Part shown: piece by piece, positions 18,058 to 27,328 of the stretch
Numbering within the stretch: position 1 is the stretch's first letter
How the letters are laid out: the number at the start of each line of letters is the position of its first letter
Assembly: GCA_016720925.1 (NCBI GenBank)
Contig: JADKJR010000001.1
Location: forward strand, 496,001-560,000
Direction of reading: 5' to 3'
Length of the DNA stretch: 64,000 nt
From: Betaproteobacteria bacterium
GTDB lineage: Bacteria; Pseudomonadota; Gammaproteobacteria; Burkholderiales; Usitatibacteraceae
Notes under the pieces: generated by a model
The model's input: the letters and a program-made list of their open reading frames with translations, nothing else
The model's database searches: none
What the model was told of the DNA's origin: nothing
Made by a program: the position numbers and the translations under genes

Positions 18058-21000
18058 ATGCTGGCCAAAATCATCGACTGGTCGGGCAGGAACCGTTTCA
18101 TGGTTCTGCTCGCCACCCTGTTCGTCACCCTCGGCGGTATTTTTGCCGTGCTGCGAACACCTATTGACGCATTGCCCGACCTCTCCGACGTGCAGGTCAT
18201 CGTCTACACCGAGTACCCCGGTCAGGCGCCGCAAGTGGTGGAAGATCAAGTCACCTATCCACTGACCACGTCCATGCTCTCCGTGCCGAAATCCAAGGTG
18301 GTTCGGGGATTCTCGTTCTTCGGCGCGTCTTTCGTCTACATCATCTTCGAGGACGGTACCGACATCTACTGGGCACGCTCGCGTGTGCTGGAATACCTGA
18401 ATTTTGCATCGAGCCGCATGCCCAAGGGGGTTACGCCCTCGCTCGGGCCGGACGCCACCGGCGTTGGCTGGGTCTACCAGTACGCGCTGCTGGCAAAGGA
18501 CAAGACGCTGGCGGAACTGCGTACCATCCAGGACTGGTACGTACGCTACCAGCTGACCAAGGCGCACGGTGTCGCCGAGGTGGCCTCCATCGGCGGCTTT
18601 GTCCAAACCTATCAGGTTACCGTCGACCCGGTGAAGTTGCGGGCCTACAACATCCCCTTGATGAAGGTCGCTCAGGTCATCCGCGATTCCAATCGCGATG
18701 TCGGCGGCCGGGTTGTGGAGATGGCCGAGACAGAGTACATGGTGCGCGGCGAAGGCTATCTACGCGGCAAGGGCGACATCGAAATGCTGGTTGTCAAGAG
18801 TGACAAAGGCACCCCTGTGCTGATTCGCGACATCGCCAGGGTGGAACTCGCGCCGGACGAGAGGCGCGGCCTGACCGAACTCAATGGTGAAGGTGAAGTC
18901 GTGTCGGGTATTGCCATGGCACGCTATGGTCAGAATGCCCTAGAAGTCATCCATAACCTGAAAGCCAAGATCGCCGAAATTGGTCCGGGTCTTCCCGATG
19001 GAGTGACCGTGCAGACGGTCTACGACCGCTCCGAACTCATTCACCGTGCCATCGACACCCTTAAGCGAACACTGCTGGAAGAATCGGTCATCGTCGCATT
19101 GGTCTGCTTTGTGTTCCTGCTGCATGTGCGTAGCGCCTTGGTCGCTATCCTGATGTTGCCCGTGGGCATACTCATCTCCTTCATCGCCATGCGCCTGCTC
19201 GGCATGAACTCCAATCTCATGAGCCTTGGTGGCATTGCCATCGCTATCGGCGCCATGATCGACGCGGCCATCGTCATGATCGAAAACGCCCACAAGCATC
19301 TGGAACGCTTGCCCGAGGGGCATTCTGACAGCGATCGTGTTACCGCCATGCTTGTGGCGTGCAAAGAAGTCGGGCCAGCGTTGTTTTTTTCGCTGCTCAT
19401 TATCACCGTCTCATTCCTGCCGGTCTTTAGCCTCGAAGGTCAAGAAGGAAGGCTGTTTTCGCCACTCGCATACACGAAGACCTTTTCCATGGCCGGTGCA
19501 GCCATCCTCTCGGTAACCTTGGTGCCGGTGCTGATGATGATGTTCATCCGCGGCAAGATCATGCCGGAAGCCAGGAATCCGGTTAATCGCTTTCTGATCT
19601 GGGTCTATCGACCGATCATTGCCGGAGTGATGCGCTGGAAGAAAATGACCATCATCGCCGCCTTGGTGGTTTTGGGCGTGTCGATCTACCCTGCCTCCAA
19701 GCTCGGTTCCGAGTTCATGCCGACGCTCAACGAGGGATCACTGCTCTACATGCCAGCCTCGCTGCCGGGTATGTCGATCACCAAGGCTGCGGAACTGATG
19801 CAGACCCAGAACAAAATCATCAAGAGCTTTCCGGAAGTGACATCCGTCTACGGCAAGGCCGGTCGTGCCAACACGGCAACGGATCCGGCACCAACCGAGA
19901 TGTTTGAAACGGTGATCAACCTCAAGCCGGAATCCGAGTGGCGACCTGGCATGACCACCGACAAGCTGATTGCGGAGCTCGATAAGGCGCTGCAATTCCC
20001 CGGTGTCGCGAATGCGTGGACCATGCCGATAAAGGCCCGCATCGATATGCTGTCAACGGGTATTCGCACGCCGATCGGTATCAAGGTCTTCGGCAAGGAC
20101 CTCGATGAAATGGAGAAGCTGGCCAAGGAAATCGAGGCCGTGGTGAAGGCTGTTCCCGGCACCACCAGCGCCTTTGCCGAACGCATCACTGGCGGCTTCT
20201 ATCTCAACATCAAACCGGACCGTGAACAACTTGCCCGCTATGGGCTGGCCGTCGGCGACCTGCAAGACGTGATTGGCACAGCACTGGGTGGTGAAATGGT
20301 GACCACCACGGTCGAAGGTCGCGAGCGATTCGGCGTTACCATCCGCTATCCGCGCGAGCTGCGCGCCGATCCGCAGCAGATTGCCCGCGAGGTGCTGATA
20401 CCGACGATGGATGGCGCCATGATCCCCTTGGGACAATTGGCCAAAGTTGTTGTCGCCAAGGGGGCGCCAGGCATCCGGACCGAGAATGCGTTGCTGTCCG
20501 CCTACATCTACGTGGACATCCGCGACCGCGACATCGGCGGCTACGTCGCCGACGCGAAGAAGGCGGTGGCGGACAAGATCAAATTCCCGTCTGGCTATTA
20601 CGTCACCTGGAGTGGTCAGTTCGAGTACATGGAACGGGCCATCGAGACGATGAAGATCGTCATTCCGGTGACGCTGTTATCAATCTTTCTGCTGCTCTAT
20701 CTCAACTTTCGGCGCATAACAGAAACGCTGATTGTGATGCTTTCGGTACCCTTTGCGCTGATCGGCGGGGTGTGGTTGATGTGGGTTTTGAACTACAACC
20801 TCTCGGTGGCAGTTGCGGTCGGCTTTATTGCACTCGCTGGGGTGGCGGCCGAGACCGGGGTAATTATGCTGATTTACCTCGATCACGCTTGGGAGGCAGT
20901 CAAGGAAAAATGCCGCGTCGCCGGGCGCACGCCGAGTGTCACTGACCTCTACGAAGCCGTCATGGAGGGCGCCGTCGAGCGCGTGCGACCGAAGATGATG

Positions 21001-21192
21001 ACCGTGGTGGCAATCATGGCAGGCCTCCTGCCAATCATGTGGGGAACGGGAACTGGTTCGGAAGTAATGAGCCGCATCGCGGCGCCCATGGTGGGCGGCA
21101 TGATTTCCTCGACCGTGCTCACGCTCGCTGTGATTCCCGCAATTTACGCGCTGGTCAAGCAATGGCGCCTTAAGCGGGGTATCGAATGCTAA
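18058..21192 (+). CDS. cusA: CusA-like HME-RND copper/silver efflux permease
   Basis: 1044 residues, the normal length of CusA/CzcA. Start at ATG 18058 (MLAKIIDWSGRNRFMVLLATL) gives the first transmembrane helix at once. Diagnostic stretches: TPIDALPDLSDVQVIVYTEYPGQAPQVVEDQVTYPL at the N-terminus, GAMIDAAIVMIENAHKHLE in the proton-relay helix, and the Met-containing periplasmic cleft around LYMPASLPGMSI and IDMLSTGIRTPIGIKVFG, which favours Cu(I)/Ag(I) over zinc. With CusC and CusB/F it forms a complete tripartite pump. No frame disruption. Confidence 0.93.
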   Translation: MLAKIIDWSGRNRFMVLLATLFVTLGGIFAVLRTPIDALPDLSDVQVIVYTEYPGQAPQVVEDQVTYPLTTSMLSVPKSKVVRGFSFFGASFVYIIFEDGTDIYWARSRVLEYLNFASSRMPKGVTPSLGPDATGVGWVYQYALLAKDKTLAELRTIQDWYVRYQLTKAHGVAEVASIGGFVQTYQVTVDPVKLRAYNIPLMKVAQVIRDSNRDVGGRVVEMAETEYMVRGEGYLRGKGDIEMLVVKSDKGTPVLIRDIARVELAPDERRGLTELNGEGEVVSGIAMARYGQNALEVIHNLKAKIAEIGPGLPDGVTVQTVYDRSELIHRAIDTLKRTLLEESVIVALVCFVFLLHVRSALVAILMLPVGILISFIAMRLLGMNSNLMSLGGIAIAIGAMIDAAIVMIENAHKHLERLPEGHSDSDRVTAMLVACKEVGPALFFSLLIITVSFLPVFSLEGQEGRLFSPLAYTKTFSMAGAAILSVTLVPVLMMMFIRGKIMPEARNPVNRFLIWVYRPIIAGVMRWKKMTIIAALVVLGVSIYPASKLGSEFMPTLNEGSLLYMPASLPGMSITKAAELMQTQNKIIKSFPEVTSVYGKAGRANTATDPAPTEMFETVINLKPESEWRPGMTTDKLIAELDKALQFPGVANAWTMPIKARIDMLSTGIRTPIGIKVFGKDLDEMEKLAKEIEAVVKAVPGTTSAFAERITGGFYLNIKPDREQLARYGLAVGDLQDVIGTALGGEMVTTTVEGRERFGVTIRYPRELRADPQQIAREVLIPTMDGAMIPLGQLAKVVVAKGAPGIRTENALLSAYIYVDIRDRDIGGYVADAKKAVADKIKFPSGYYVTWSGQFEYMERAIETMKIVIPVTLLSIFLLLYLNFRRITETLIVMLSVPFALIGGVWLMWVLNYNLSVAVAVGFIALAGVAAETGVIMLIYLDHAWEAVKEKCRVAGRTPSVTDLYEAVMEGAVERVRPKMMTVVAIMAGLLPIMWGTGTGSEVMSRIAAPMVGGMISSTVLTLAVIPAIYALVKQWRLKRGIEC

Positions 21193-21225
21193 CCGTCGCT
21201 ATTGGTGAAATATTTGGGCCATGGC

Positions 21226-21261
21226 TTGCAAATCCCCAAAAAATGGGATATATTCCCATTT
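21226..21261 (+). promoter_or_regulatory. Sigma-70 promoter with palindromic operator over the -10 box
   Basis: TTGCAA (21226-21231) and TATATT (21249-21254) are separated by exactly 17 bp. A perfect 8-bp inverted repeat AAATGGGA-TATAT-TCCCATTT (21241-21261) covers the -10 box. The downstream gene start is 26 bp away at 21287. This layout suits a repressor site; the repressor is unknown and may be the DUF6502 protein itself. A weak alternative is a terminator for cusA, but no T-run follows. Confidence 0.55.
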
Positions 21262-21286
21262 CAAAAAGTCGAATTGCTTATAGATC

Positions 21287-22111
21287 ATGTCCGAATCGCG
21301 TGCCGATCTTTCTCTTGCTGCTGCCTTGCGTGTATTGGCGCCGATGGTCGAGTTGATGTTGCGTGAGGGGGTGACCTATCCCCGCTTCGCCAACGCACTC
21401 AAGACGACATTTCTCGAATCCGCCACGAGCCTTCTCGAAGAAAGTTCGGCGCGGGTCAATGATTCGCGCATCAGTGCCTTGACGGGCATTCACCGCAAAG
21501 ATGTACGCGAGTGGCGCTCGGTCGGCCAGCCTCGCCCCCAGGCTAAAACCCTCGGCGCGGCCATGGAAGTCTTTACCCGTTGGGCGAATGATCCGGAATA
21601 TTGCGACAAGAAAGGGCAGCCACGGGTGCTGGATCGCGCCGGTGGTCCCGGCTCGTTTGAGGCACTGGCGGTCTCTATATCGAATGACGTCCACCCGCAC
21701 ACGTTGTTGCAGGAGTTGATACGCCTTGGCGTTGCGCGGCGCGCCGAGGCCACCGCGAATGGAGAAAACGACAAAGTCAGCCTGTGTCTTGAGGCTTTTG
21801 TGCCCAAGGAAGGGACCGCTGAATTGTTGCGGTTGTTCTCCGATAACGTCGGCGATCATCTCGCCGCAGCCGTGCACAACTTGACGGACAGCGGTACCCC
21901 GATGCTCGAGCAGAGCGTGTTTGCCGATAACCTGCGCCCGGAATCAGTGGTCGCCATGAACAAATTGGCCCGTCAAATCTGGTCAAGCGCTTTCCATGAA
22001 ATTGTCCGCAACGCCACGGTCCTGAGTGATCAAGACCGGGGCCAGTCCGACGCTGATCAACGCATCCGAATCGGCATGTATTTCTATCACGGCCCCAATC
22101 TCAAACCCTAG
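21287..22111 (+). CDS. DUF6502 family protein
   Basis: 274 residues with the DUF6502 pattern: LRVLAPMVELMLREGVTYPRFANALKTTFLE, then RVNDSRISALTGIHRKDVREWR, which looks like a helix-turn-helix region, and a long C-terminal helical part. The family is of unknown function; the HTH-like N-terminus suggests DNA binding. It has its own palindromic promoter. Confidence 0.8.
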   Translation: MSESRADLSLAAALRVLAPMVELMLREGVTYPRFANALKTTFLESATSLLEESSARVNDSRISALTGIHRKDVREWRSVGQPRPQAKTLGAAMEVFTRWANDPEYCDKKGQPRVLDRAGGPGSFEALAVSISNDVHPHTLLQELIRLGVARRAEATANGENDKVSLCLEAFVPKEGTAELLRLFSDNVGDHLAAAVHNLTDSGTPMLEQSVFADNLRPESVVAMNKLARQIWSSAFHEIVRNATVLSDQDRGQSDADQRIRIGMYFYHGPNLKP

Positions 22112-22148
22112 TTCAGTTCGCTGTCTTTGCATTTCTCAGGAGTCTCAA

Positions 22149-23867
22149 ATGTCCACTTACTCGTTTGTGCGTATCCGAATCATCATCGCGATGGTCGTGA
22201 CGATGTTGCTTGCAACCGCGTGCGGCGGGGGAGGCGGGGATAGCGCCGTCGCCGGCGTCGGCTCCGGCGGCACAGGCTATATCAGCGGGACGGTCACCAA
22301 AGGGCCGGTGGGCAATGGCACGATGGCTGGCTTTGCCATCAGCAACGGTCAAATGGGCGCACAAATCGGCACGGCAACGACCGGCGCCAATGGCAACTTC
22401 ACCATGTCCATCGGTGCACACGCCGGCGCCGTCATGTTACAGGTGAGCGGCGGAAGCTACGTGGACGAAGCCACGGGCGCAACGATGGCCATGGCATCAG
22501 GTGACGTGATGACCGCCATCATGCCGCCGGTTGCTGCTGGCGCAAACAGCACTGGTATCCAGGTGACGCCGGTCACCGCCATGGCGCAAACGCTGGCGCA
22601 CCGCATGGCGGGCGGCATGACGGACGCCAATATTGCAACGGCGAATACCGCCATGGGTAACTATTTCTCGGTGAACGACATCCTGCACGTTCCACCGATC
22701 AATACCCTGGTGGCGGGTTCGGGCGCCGGCGCAAGCCAGGATGCACAGAACTACGGTATGACGCTGGCGGCGATGTCGAAATATGCGCAGACCCTTGGCC
22801 TGAATTCCACCTCGGCCATGGTCACCGCGCTAATGAACGATGCCTCGGACGGAATGATGGATGGCAAGGCCGGCAGCGCACCCGTGCAAATGGGTGGCAT
22901 GGGCGGCATGGCGGGTGGAATGATGCCGTCAAACGCGGGAACGACGGGGATGGGTGCCGCCATGAATGCCTTCATGAACTCCGCGCAAAACCGATCCGGC
23001 ATCATGACGGCGGCGCTTGTGAACAAGCTGAATGGGTCGGGCGGCCAGATCCTCAGTGGTATGCCACCCGTCAGCAATGCGACGGTGAGTGGAACCGTGT
23101 TCAACGGACCAGTAAGCAATGCAACCGTCGTGGCCCTCGCGATCAACAATGGCGCGATGGGCGCGCAGATCGCCAGCGTCACCACCGATAGCCAGGGCAA
23201 CTTCAGCCTTTCGCTGGGCACCTACACCGGCCCCGTGATGTTGCAGATGAGCGGCGCAAGCTACATCGATGCGGCAACCCAGACAACCATGATGATGGCG
23301 GCAAACGAATTCATGAGCGCTCTGCTGCCGACCGTAGCCAGCGGGGCGAATGTGACCGGTATCTGGATCACTCCGCTCACGGCCATGGCACAGAGCCGGG
23401 CGCTGGGCATGAGCGGCGGTATGACGGACGCCAACATCGTCGCGGCGAATATGGCCATGGGCAACTACTTCCTGGTCAACGATATCCTCCACACGCGACC
23501 CATGAATCCCACAGTATCAGGTTCTGGCGCCGGTGCGAGCCAGGATCAGCGCAACTATGGCATGGCGCTGGCCGCCATGTCGCAATACGCCAAGTCATTC
23601 AATATGTCGGTCTCCTCGTCTCTCTGCACGGCGATGATGAACGACGCGTTCGATGGCGTCATGGACGGCAAAAAAGGGACCACGCAGATTTCCATGTCGA
23701 TGGGCGGGATGATGGGGACAAGCATGATGCAAGCAAATGCAGGCACCAGTGGCCTGGCGACAGCGATGACCGGATTCATGAATTCCGCCGCAAACATGTC
23801 AGGCCTGACGATCGCGGACATGGCGGCACTGATGCAAAGGCTGAACGGCTCCAATGGGCACATTTGA
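22149..23867 (+). CDS. Large lipoprotein made of two tandem copies of one domain
   Basis: 572 residues. Lipobox ending at Cys25, a Gly-rich linker, then two homologous halves of about 265 residues. Each half starts ISGTVTKGPVGNGTMAGFAI / VSGTVFNGPVSNATVVALAI, contains GNFTMSIG / GNFSLSLG, the long GGMTDANI...NTAMGNYFSVNDILH / NMAMGNYFLVNDILH block and SGAGASQD. The first ~80 residues of each half resemble a carboxypeptidase-regulatory-like beta sandwich. Met is abundant, fitting a copper island. No function known. Confidence 0.7.
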   Translation: MSTYSFVRIRIIIAMVVTMLLATACGGGGGDSAVAGVGSGGTGYISGTVTKGPVGNGTMAGFAISNGQMGAQIGTATTGANGNFTMSIGAHAGAVMLQVSGGSYVDEATGATMAMASGDVMTAIMPPVAAGANSTGIQVTPVTAMAQTLAHRMAGGMTDANIATANTAMGNYFSVNDILHVPPINTLVAGSGAGASQDAQNYGMTLAAMSKYAQTLGLNSTSAMVTALMNDASDGMMDGKAGSAPVQMGGMGGMAGGMMPSNAGTTGMGAAMNAFMNSAQNRSGIMTAALVNKLNGSGGQILSGMPPVSNATVSGTVFNGPVSNATVVALAINNGAMGAQIASVTTDSQGNFSLSLGTYTGPVMLQMSGASYIDAATQTTMMMAANEFMSALLPTVASGANVTGIWITPLTAMAQSRALGMSGGMTDANIVAANMAMGNYFLVNDILHTRPMNPTVSGSGAGASQDQRNYGMALAAMSQYAKSFNMSVSSSLCTAMMNDAFDGVMDGKKGTTQISMSMGGMMGTSMMQANAGTSGLATAMTGFMNSAANMSGLTIADMAALMQRLNGSNGHI

Positions 23868-23908
23868 TGCTCGGGCATTTGGGGCACGGAAACCATGGAG
23901 ATAACATC

Positions 23909-24598
23909 ATGCGACCCAACGACGCGACGCAGTTTGAGCTGATTGACCCCGTTTGCGGCGCGTCGATCAACACCGCGTCGCCGCATTACTGTGTGCGCGG
24001 CGGGGCGCTGTTCTACTTCTGCAGCGAGGCGTGCCGTGCGCGTTTCATGGCCGGTCCGTTGCGCGTCGTCGTCATCGACTTGCCGGCACATGACGAATCC
24101 ACACCCGTTCCGGCGCTGCCAGTTGTCGAGGTTCGTGAAGAACCGGGTCGCCAGACGATGGCGGAAGGTGCCTTGAAGCCCGGCGGCAAACATCAACATC
24201 GGGCGCATGTCGGATTGCGCGGGCAGATTGGCTTGTGGTTCCTCGCAAGGCGTGAGCGCCGTCATGCCGCGCGAGCGAGCGACGAACTGCTGGCGCTGTA
24301 TCGCACGGTCTCCGCCGATCATCCCAAAATGCCTGAGAGGGAACGCTTCAAGCTGGTGGTCATGATACGCACAGGCTGCGATTCGATGGCGGCCGACGCG
24401 ATCCTGGAATGCGCGGAGGAGAGTTTCGCGGAATGGCCGGCGCGGCGCGAGCTGACCTTGTGCGATGTGGTGCATTACCTATCGGTGACAGAGTTTCTCT
24501 CGGCCCACGAAGGCGAAGGCGGGATCCATTCCAATATCGCCCTCGTGGTCACGTCACGCGTCCCGCGCAATCTTTGCGTTTTGCGCAGGAAGAACTGA
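23909..24598 (+). CDS. YHS-domain protein with uncharacterised C-terminal part
   Basis: About 229 residues. Residues 10-50 form a YHS domain (LIDPVCGASINTASPHYCVRGGALFYFCSEACRARF) with the expected Cys pairs, a motif found in copper ATPases and metal sensors. The rest (ERFKLVVMIRTGCDSMAADAIL, LTLCDVVHYLSVTEFLSAHEG) matches nothing I know. No signal peptide with start 23909. Neighbouring genes suggest copper handling in the cytoplasm. Confidence 0.65.
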   Translation: MRPNDATQFELIDPVCGASINTASPHYCVRGGALFYFCSEACRARFMAGPLRVVVIDLPAHDESTPVPALPVVEVREEPGRQTMAEGALKPGGKHQHRAHVGLRGQIGLWFLARRERRHAARASDELLALYRTVSADHPKMPERERFKLVVMIRTGCDSMAADAILECAEESFAEWPARRELTLCDVVHYLSVTEFLSAHEGEGGIHSNIALVVTSRVPRNLCVLRRKN

Positions 24599-24674
24599 GT
24601 GTTTTACCCAATCGTCTGGCGCTTCGCCGATCACGGAATCAACGCGTGCGCGTCTTAAATAAATCGAGGAATGA

Positions 24675-26192
24675 ATGAATCTGCCCATTGATGAAGAACG
24701 CCGCGAAATACTGACCGGATTGGCCGCGCTCGGCCTGTTGGGACTAACGGGTTGCGGCAGCGGCGGTGGCGGCGACAACAACGCGGGGGCCATTACCGGT
24801 AGCAGCGCGCAATCAACTGGCACCTCAGGCGCGAACAGCCTGAGGCTGCCGATCACATTATCCGGAAACAATATCAGCGCCGCCGCGGGAAGCTACGATC
24901 TCGGCAGCGGCGCACGCACCGGCGCGCTGCTGTACAACGGCCAATGGCCATCGCCTTTGATCCGGCTCGCGGCGGGCGGCACGCTCGACCTCACCTTGCA
25001 AAACCAGTTGACGGAATCCACCAACATTCACTGGCACGGGTTGGCTGCGGCAGCGGGCATGGACGGCCATCCCACCGAACGGGTCGCGCCCGGTAACAGC
25101 AAGCGCTACACCTTCACGGTCAATGAGCGTCCCGGCACCTATTGGTATCATCCGCATCCCGACGGGGCGACGGCGCGGCAGGCGTATTCCGGACTCGCGG
25201 GAATGCTGATTGTCGACGACGGCAACGACGCCGCGCGCGGACTGCCGACCGGCGTGCGTGACATTCCGCTGGTGCTCGCCGACAAGCGCGTGAGCAATGG
25301 CGCGTTGATTTATCAGCCAACCGCCATGGATTTCATGACCGGCTGGCTCGGCAATACGATGACGGTCAACGGAATGTCCGGGTCGATTTCAGCCAGTGTC
25401 GAGCCCGCGATCATCCGCTTGCGGCTACTGAATGCGTCGAATGCGCGCGTCCTGAATCCGGCGCTGGTAGACGGCCGCAATTTTTGGTTGATTGGTACCG
25501 ACGGCGGCTTAATGCCAGCACCTGTCGTGGTGACCAGCCTGCTGCTTGCGCCGGGCGAACGCGCGGAGATATTGCTGGACCTGCGCGGCGATGCCGGAAA
25601 ATCGATCCGGTTCGTCAGTGCGGCGTTCGCGCTATCGGGCGGCATGATGGGCGGAGGGATGATGGGCACGGCGCCACCGCAAGGCAGCGCCTTCGACTTG
25701 ATTACTTTTGTTGTCTCGACCGCCGTCGCCGCCAATGCGGGCACGATCCCGGCCGTCTTTTCCGCCATCATCCGGCTCGATCCGGCGGCGGCAACCACGA
25801 GCCGCGTATTCGAGCTGACGGAAATGGGCGGCATGAGCAACGGCCTGCATCGCATTAACGGTCTCGTCTACGATAGCGCGCGCATCGATTTCGTCGCCCG
25901 GCACGGCGATCTTGAGCGCTGGCAATTCGTCAACCGCGGCGGCGAGCCGCATCCGATGCACGTGCACGGCACTCAATTTCAGGTGGTGTCACGCGATGGC
26001 AGTGCGGCGAATCGCCTGCCGACCGACTTTGGCTGGAAGGACACGGTGCTGGTGCGTTCCATGGAAACGGTTGAGATCGTGCTGCGTTTCGCCGTTGCCG
26101 GCAATTACGTACTTCATTGCCATAACCTCGAACACGAGGACGACGGCATGATGCTGAATTTCAATGTCGTGCAATTTGTTTCGTTTGCATAG
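24675..26192 (+). CDS. Multicopper oxidase, lipoprotein form
   Basis: 505 residues. The N-terminus ends in LTGC (Cys27), indicating a lipoprotein. All four copper-ligand groups are present: IHWHG, WYHPHPDG, HPMHVHG and LHCHNLEHEDDGMM, giving type 1, 2 and 3 copper sites of a three-domain CueO/CopA-like oxidase. A Met-rich insert (SGGMMGGGMMGTAPP) near residue 320 resembles the Cu(I)-binding segment of CueO. It likely oxidises Cu(I) to the less toxic Cu(II) in the periplasm. Confidence 0.9.
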   Translation: MNLPIDEERREILTGLAALGLLGLTGCGSGGGGDNNAGAITGSSAQSTGTSGANSLRLPITLSGNNISAAAGSYDLGSGARTGALLYNGQWPSPLIRLAAGGTLDLTLQNQLTESTNIHWHGLAAAAGMDGHPTERVAPGNSKRYTFTVNERPGTYWYHPHPDGATARQAYSGLAGMLIVDDGNDAARGLPTGVRDIPLVLADKRVSNGALIYQPTAMDFMTGWLGNTMTVNGMSGSISASVEPAIIRLRLLNASNARVLNPALVDGRNFWLIGTDGGLMPAPVVVTSLLLAPGERAEILLDLRGDAGKSIRFVSAAFALSGGMMGGGMMGTAPPQGSAFDLITFVVSTAVAANAGTIPAVFSAIIRLDPAAATTSRVFELTEMGGMSNGLHRINGLVYDSARIDFVARHGDLERWQFVNRGGEPHPMHVHGTQFQVVSRDGSAANRLPTDFGWKDTVLVRSMETVEIVLRFAVAGNYVLHCHNLEHEDDGMMLNFNVVQFVSFA

Positions 26193-26396
26193 TATTGTGT
26201 TTAAGCAATGCCGGAGTAGGCCAATAATTCTCACGAAAATGGTGCTAAGCCGTATCGCTACCCCGCGTTGAATTTCCGGATCAGCATGCTTTTCGTTGCC
26301 TTGTCTTTCAGGTTTGTTCTATCACCCACCGCGATGCGTCCACGCTCTACGGTCACCACTATTGTTGGCTTATTGGTTAACGAGTCGGCAACGTGG

Positions 26397-26525
26397 ACAA
26401 AACTGTAATGACGCGGCCAGCTTTCTGACGGCAGCCGAAGGTCACACTTCATTCCATCGCGGGCACTTTGCAGCGCGGTTACCAAGCGAAAACCTGGTAA
26501 ATGAAACGATCAATAGGAGTTTGCC
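26397..26525 (+). promoter_or_regulatory. Shared upstream regulatory region, copy 3
   Basis: Third, more diverged copy of the leader (see 2127-2279). ACAAAACTGTAATGACGCGG at the 5' end is kept, the left half of the dyad is weaker, CTTCATTCCATCG and AATGAAACGAT are retained, and TAGGAG precedes ATG 26526. Confidence 0.62.
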
Positions 26526-26993
26526 ATGTTCAATAAAATCATCCCCATTTCTGTTGCCCTGTTCCTGTCGGCTGGCATAGCCGTTGCCGACCAGACATTT
26601 CATGCGTCGAACGATGAACCCAGCTCGGTCATGCACATCGTTCCAAGTACTGAAACGCGGACGCAAATAGATGCTGGGCGAAATGAAGCTACCAAGGAGC
26701 CGGCAACTTTTCATGGCTGGCGCTACGTCAACAGTGATACCGGTTGGGAGCTTGTTCAGCACGCCTACGAATTCCGCAATGGAAAATGGGTCCATGCTGA
26801 CAAGCTTGGTCACAACCCGCCAAAGCCAAGCCCGGCTTCGCTCGATCAAGAGCGCGCGCGGAAAGAAACTACAAAGAACGCCTTAACCGTGAATGGTTGG
26901 CATGGTTGGCGCTACGTCGACAGCGAAACGGGCTGGGAGGCTGTTCCGCATGCCTACACTTTCCGCAACGGAACATTGGTGCATACGGACTAG
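26526..26993 (+). CDS. GWRYV-family periplasmic protein, two repeats
   Basis: 155 residues, paralogue of 12415. Signal peptide (MFNKIIPISVALFLSAGIAVA), DQTFHASNDEP, then two copies of one ~45-residue unit: GWRYVNSDTGWELVQHAYEF-RNGKWVHAD and GWRYVDSETGWEAVPHAYTF-RNGTLVHTD. The internal duplication is clear and absent in the paralogue. Leader and location imply the same regulation. Family unnamed as far as I know. Confidence 0.7.
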   Translation: MFNKIIPISVALFLSAGIAVADQTFHASNDEPSSVMHIVPSTETRTQIDAGRNEATKEPATFHGWRYVNSDTGWELVQHAYEFRNGKWVHADKLGHNPPKPSPASLDQERARKETTKNALTVNGWHGWRYVDSETGWEAVPHAYTFRNGTLVHTD

Positions 26994-27328
26994 TTTGATT
27001 CTAGGCGGTTGAAACCAAACCTTACCTCCACAAAAATCGCGAAAGCGATCATACGAACTGTTCTCGCGGGGGCGAGGAGGCTGCGATCAATTTGATCCCG
27101 GCATATTCGCCGCCAATGCGACGCCTCTTATGACTGCGCTTCTACAAAGACTTGATGTATGCGGAAAACAATTCTTCCCGAACGGAGTAACAATGCCTCC
27201 ATTGACACAAAAAAACGCATTCCTATCTTCTTTCAGCGCATCATTACTTTGGTCACGTCCCTTTTCGCCCGCTTCCCAGCTACCATTTAGACAAGACGCC
27301 TAGATTTGGCGGCACTCTCGTGCTGAAG
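26994..27328. other. Intergenic region, no supported gene
   Basis: No domain-bearing frame on either strand. It separates the metal island (plus strand) from the minus-strand antitoxin genes and lies between the 3' ends of both, so it may hold convergent terminators; I saw no clear hairpin with a T-run. Confidence 0.4.
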
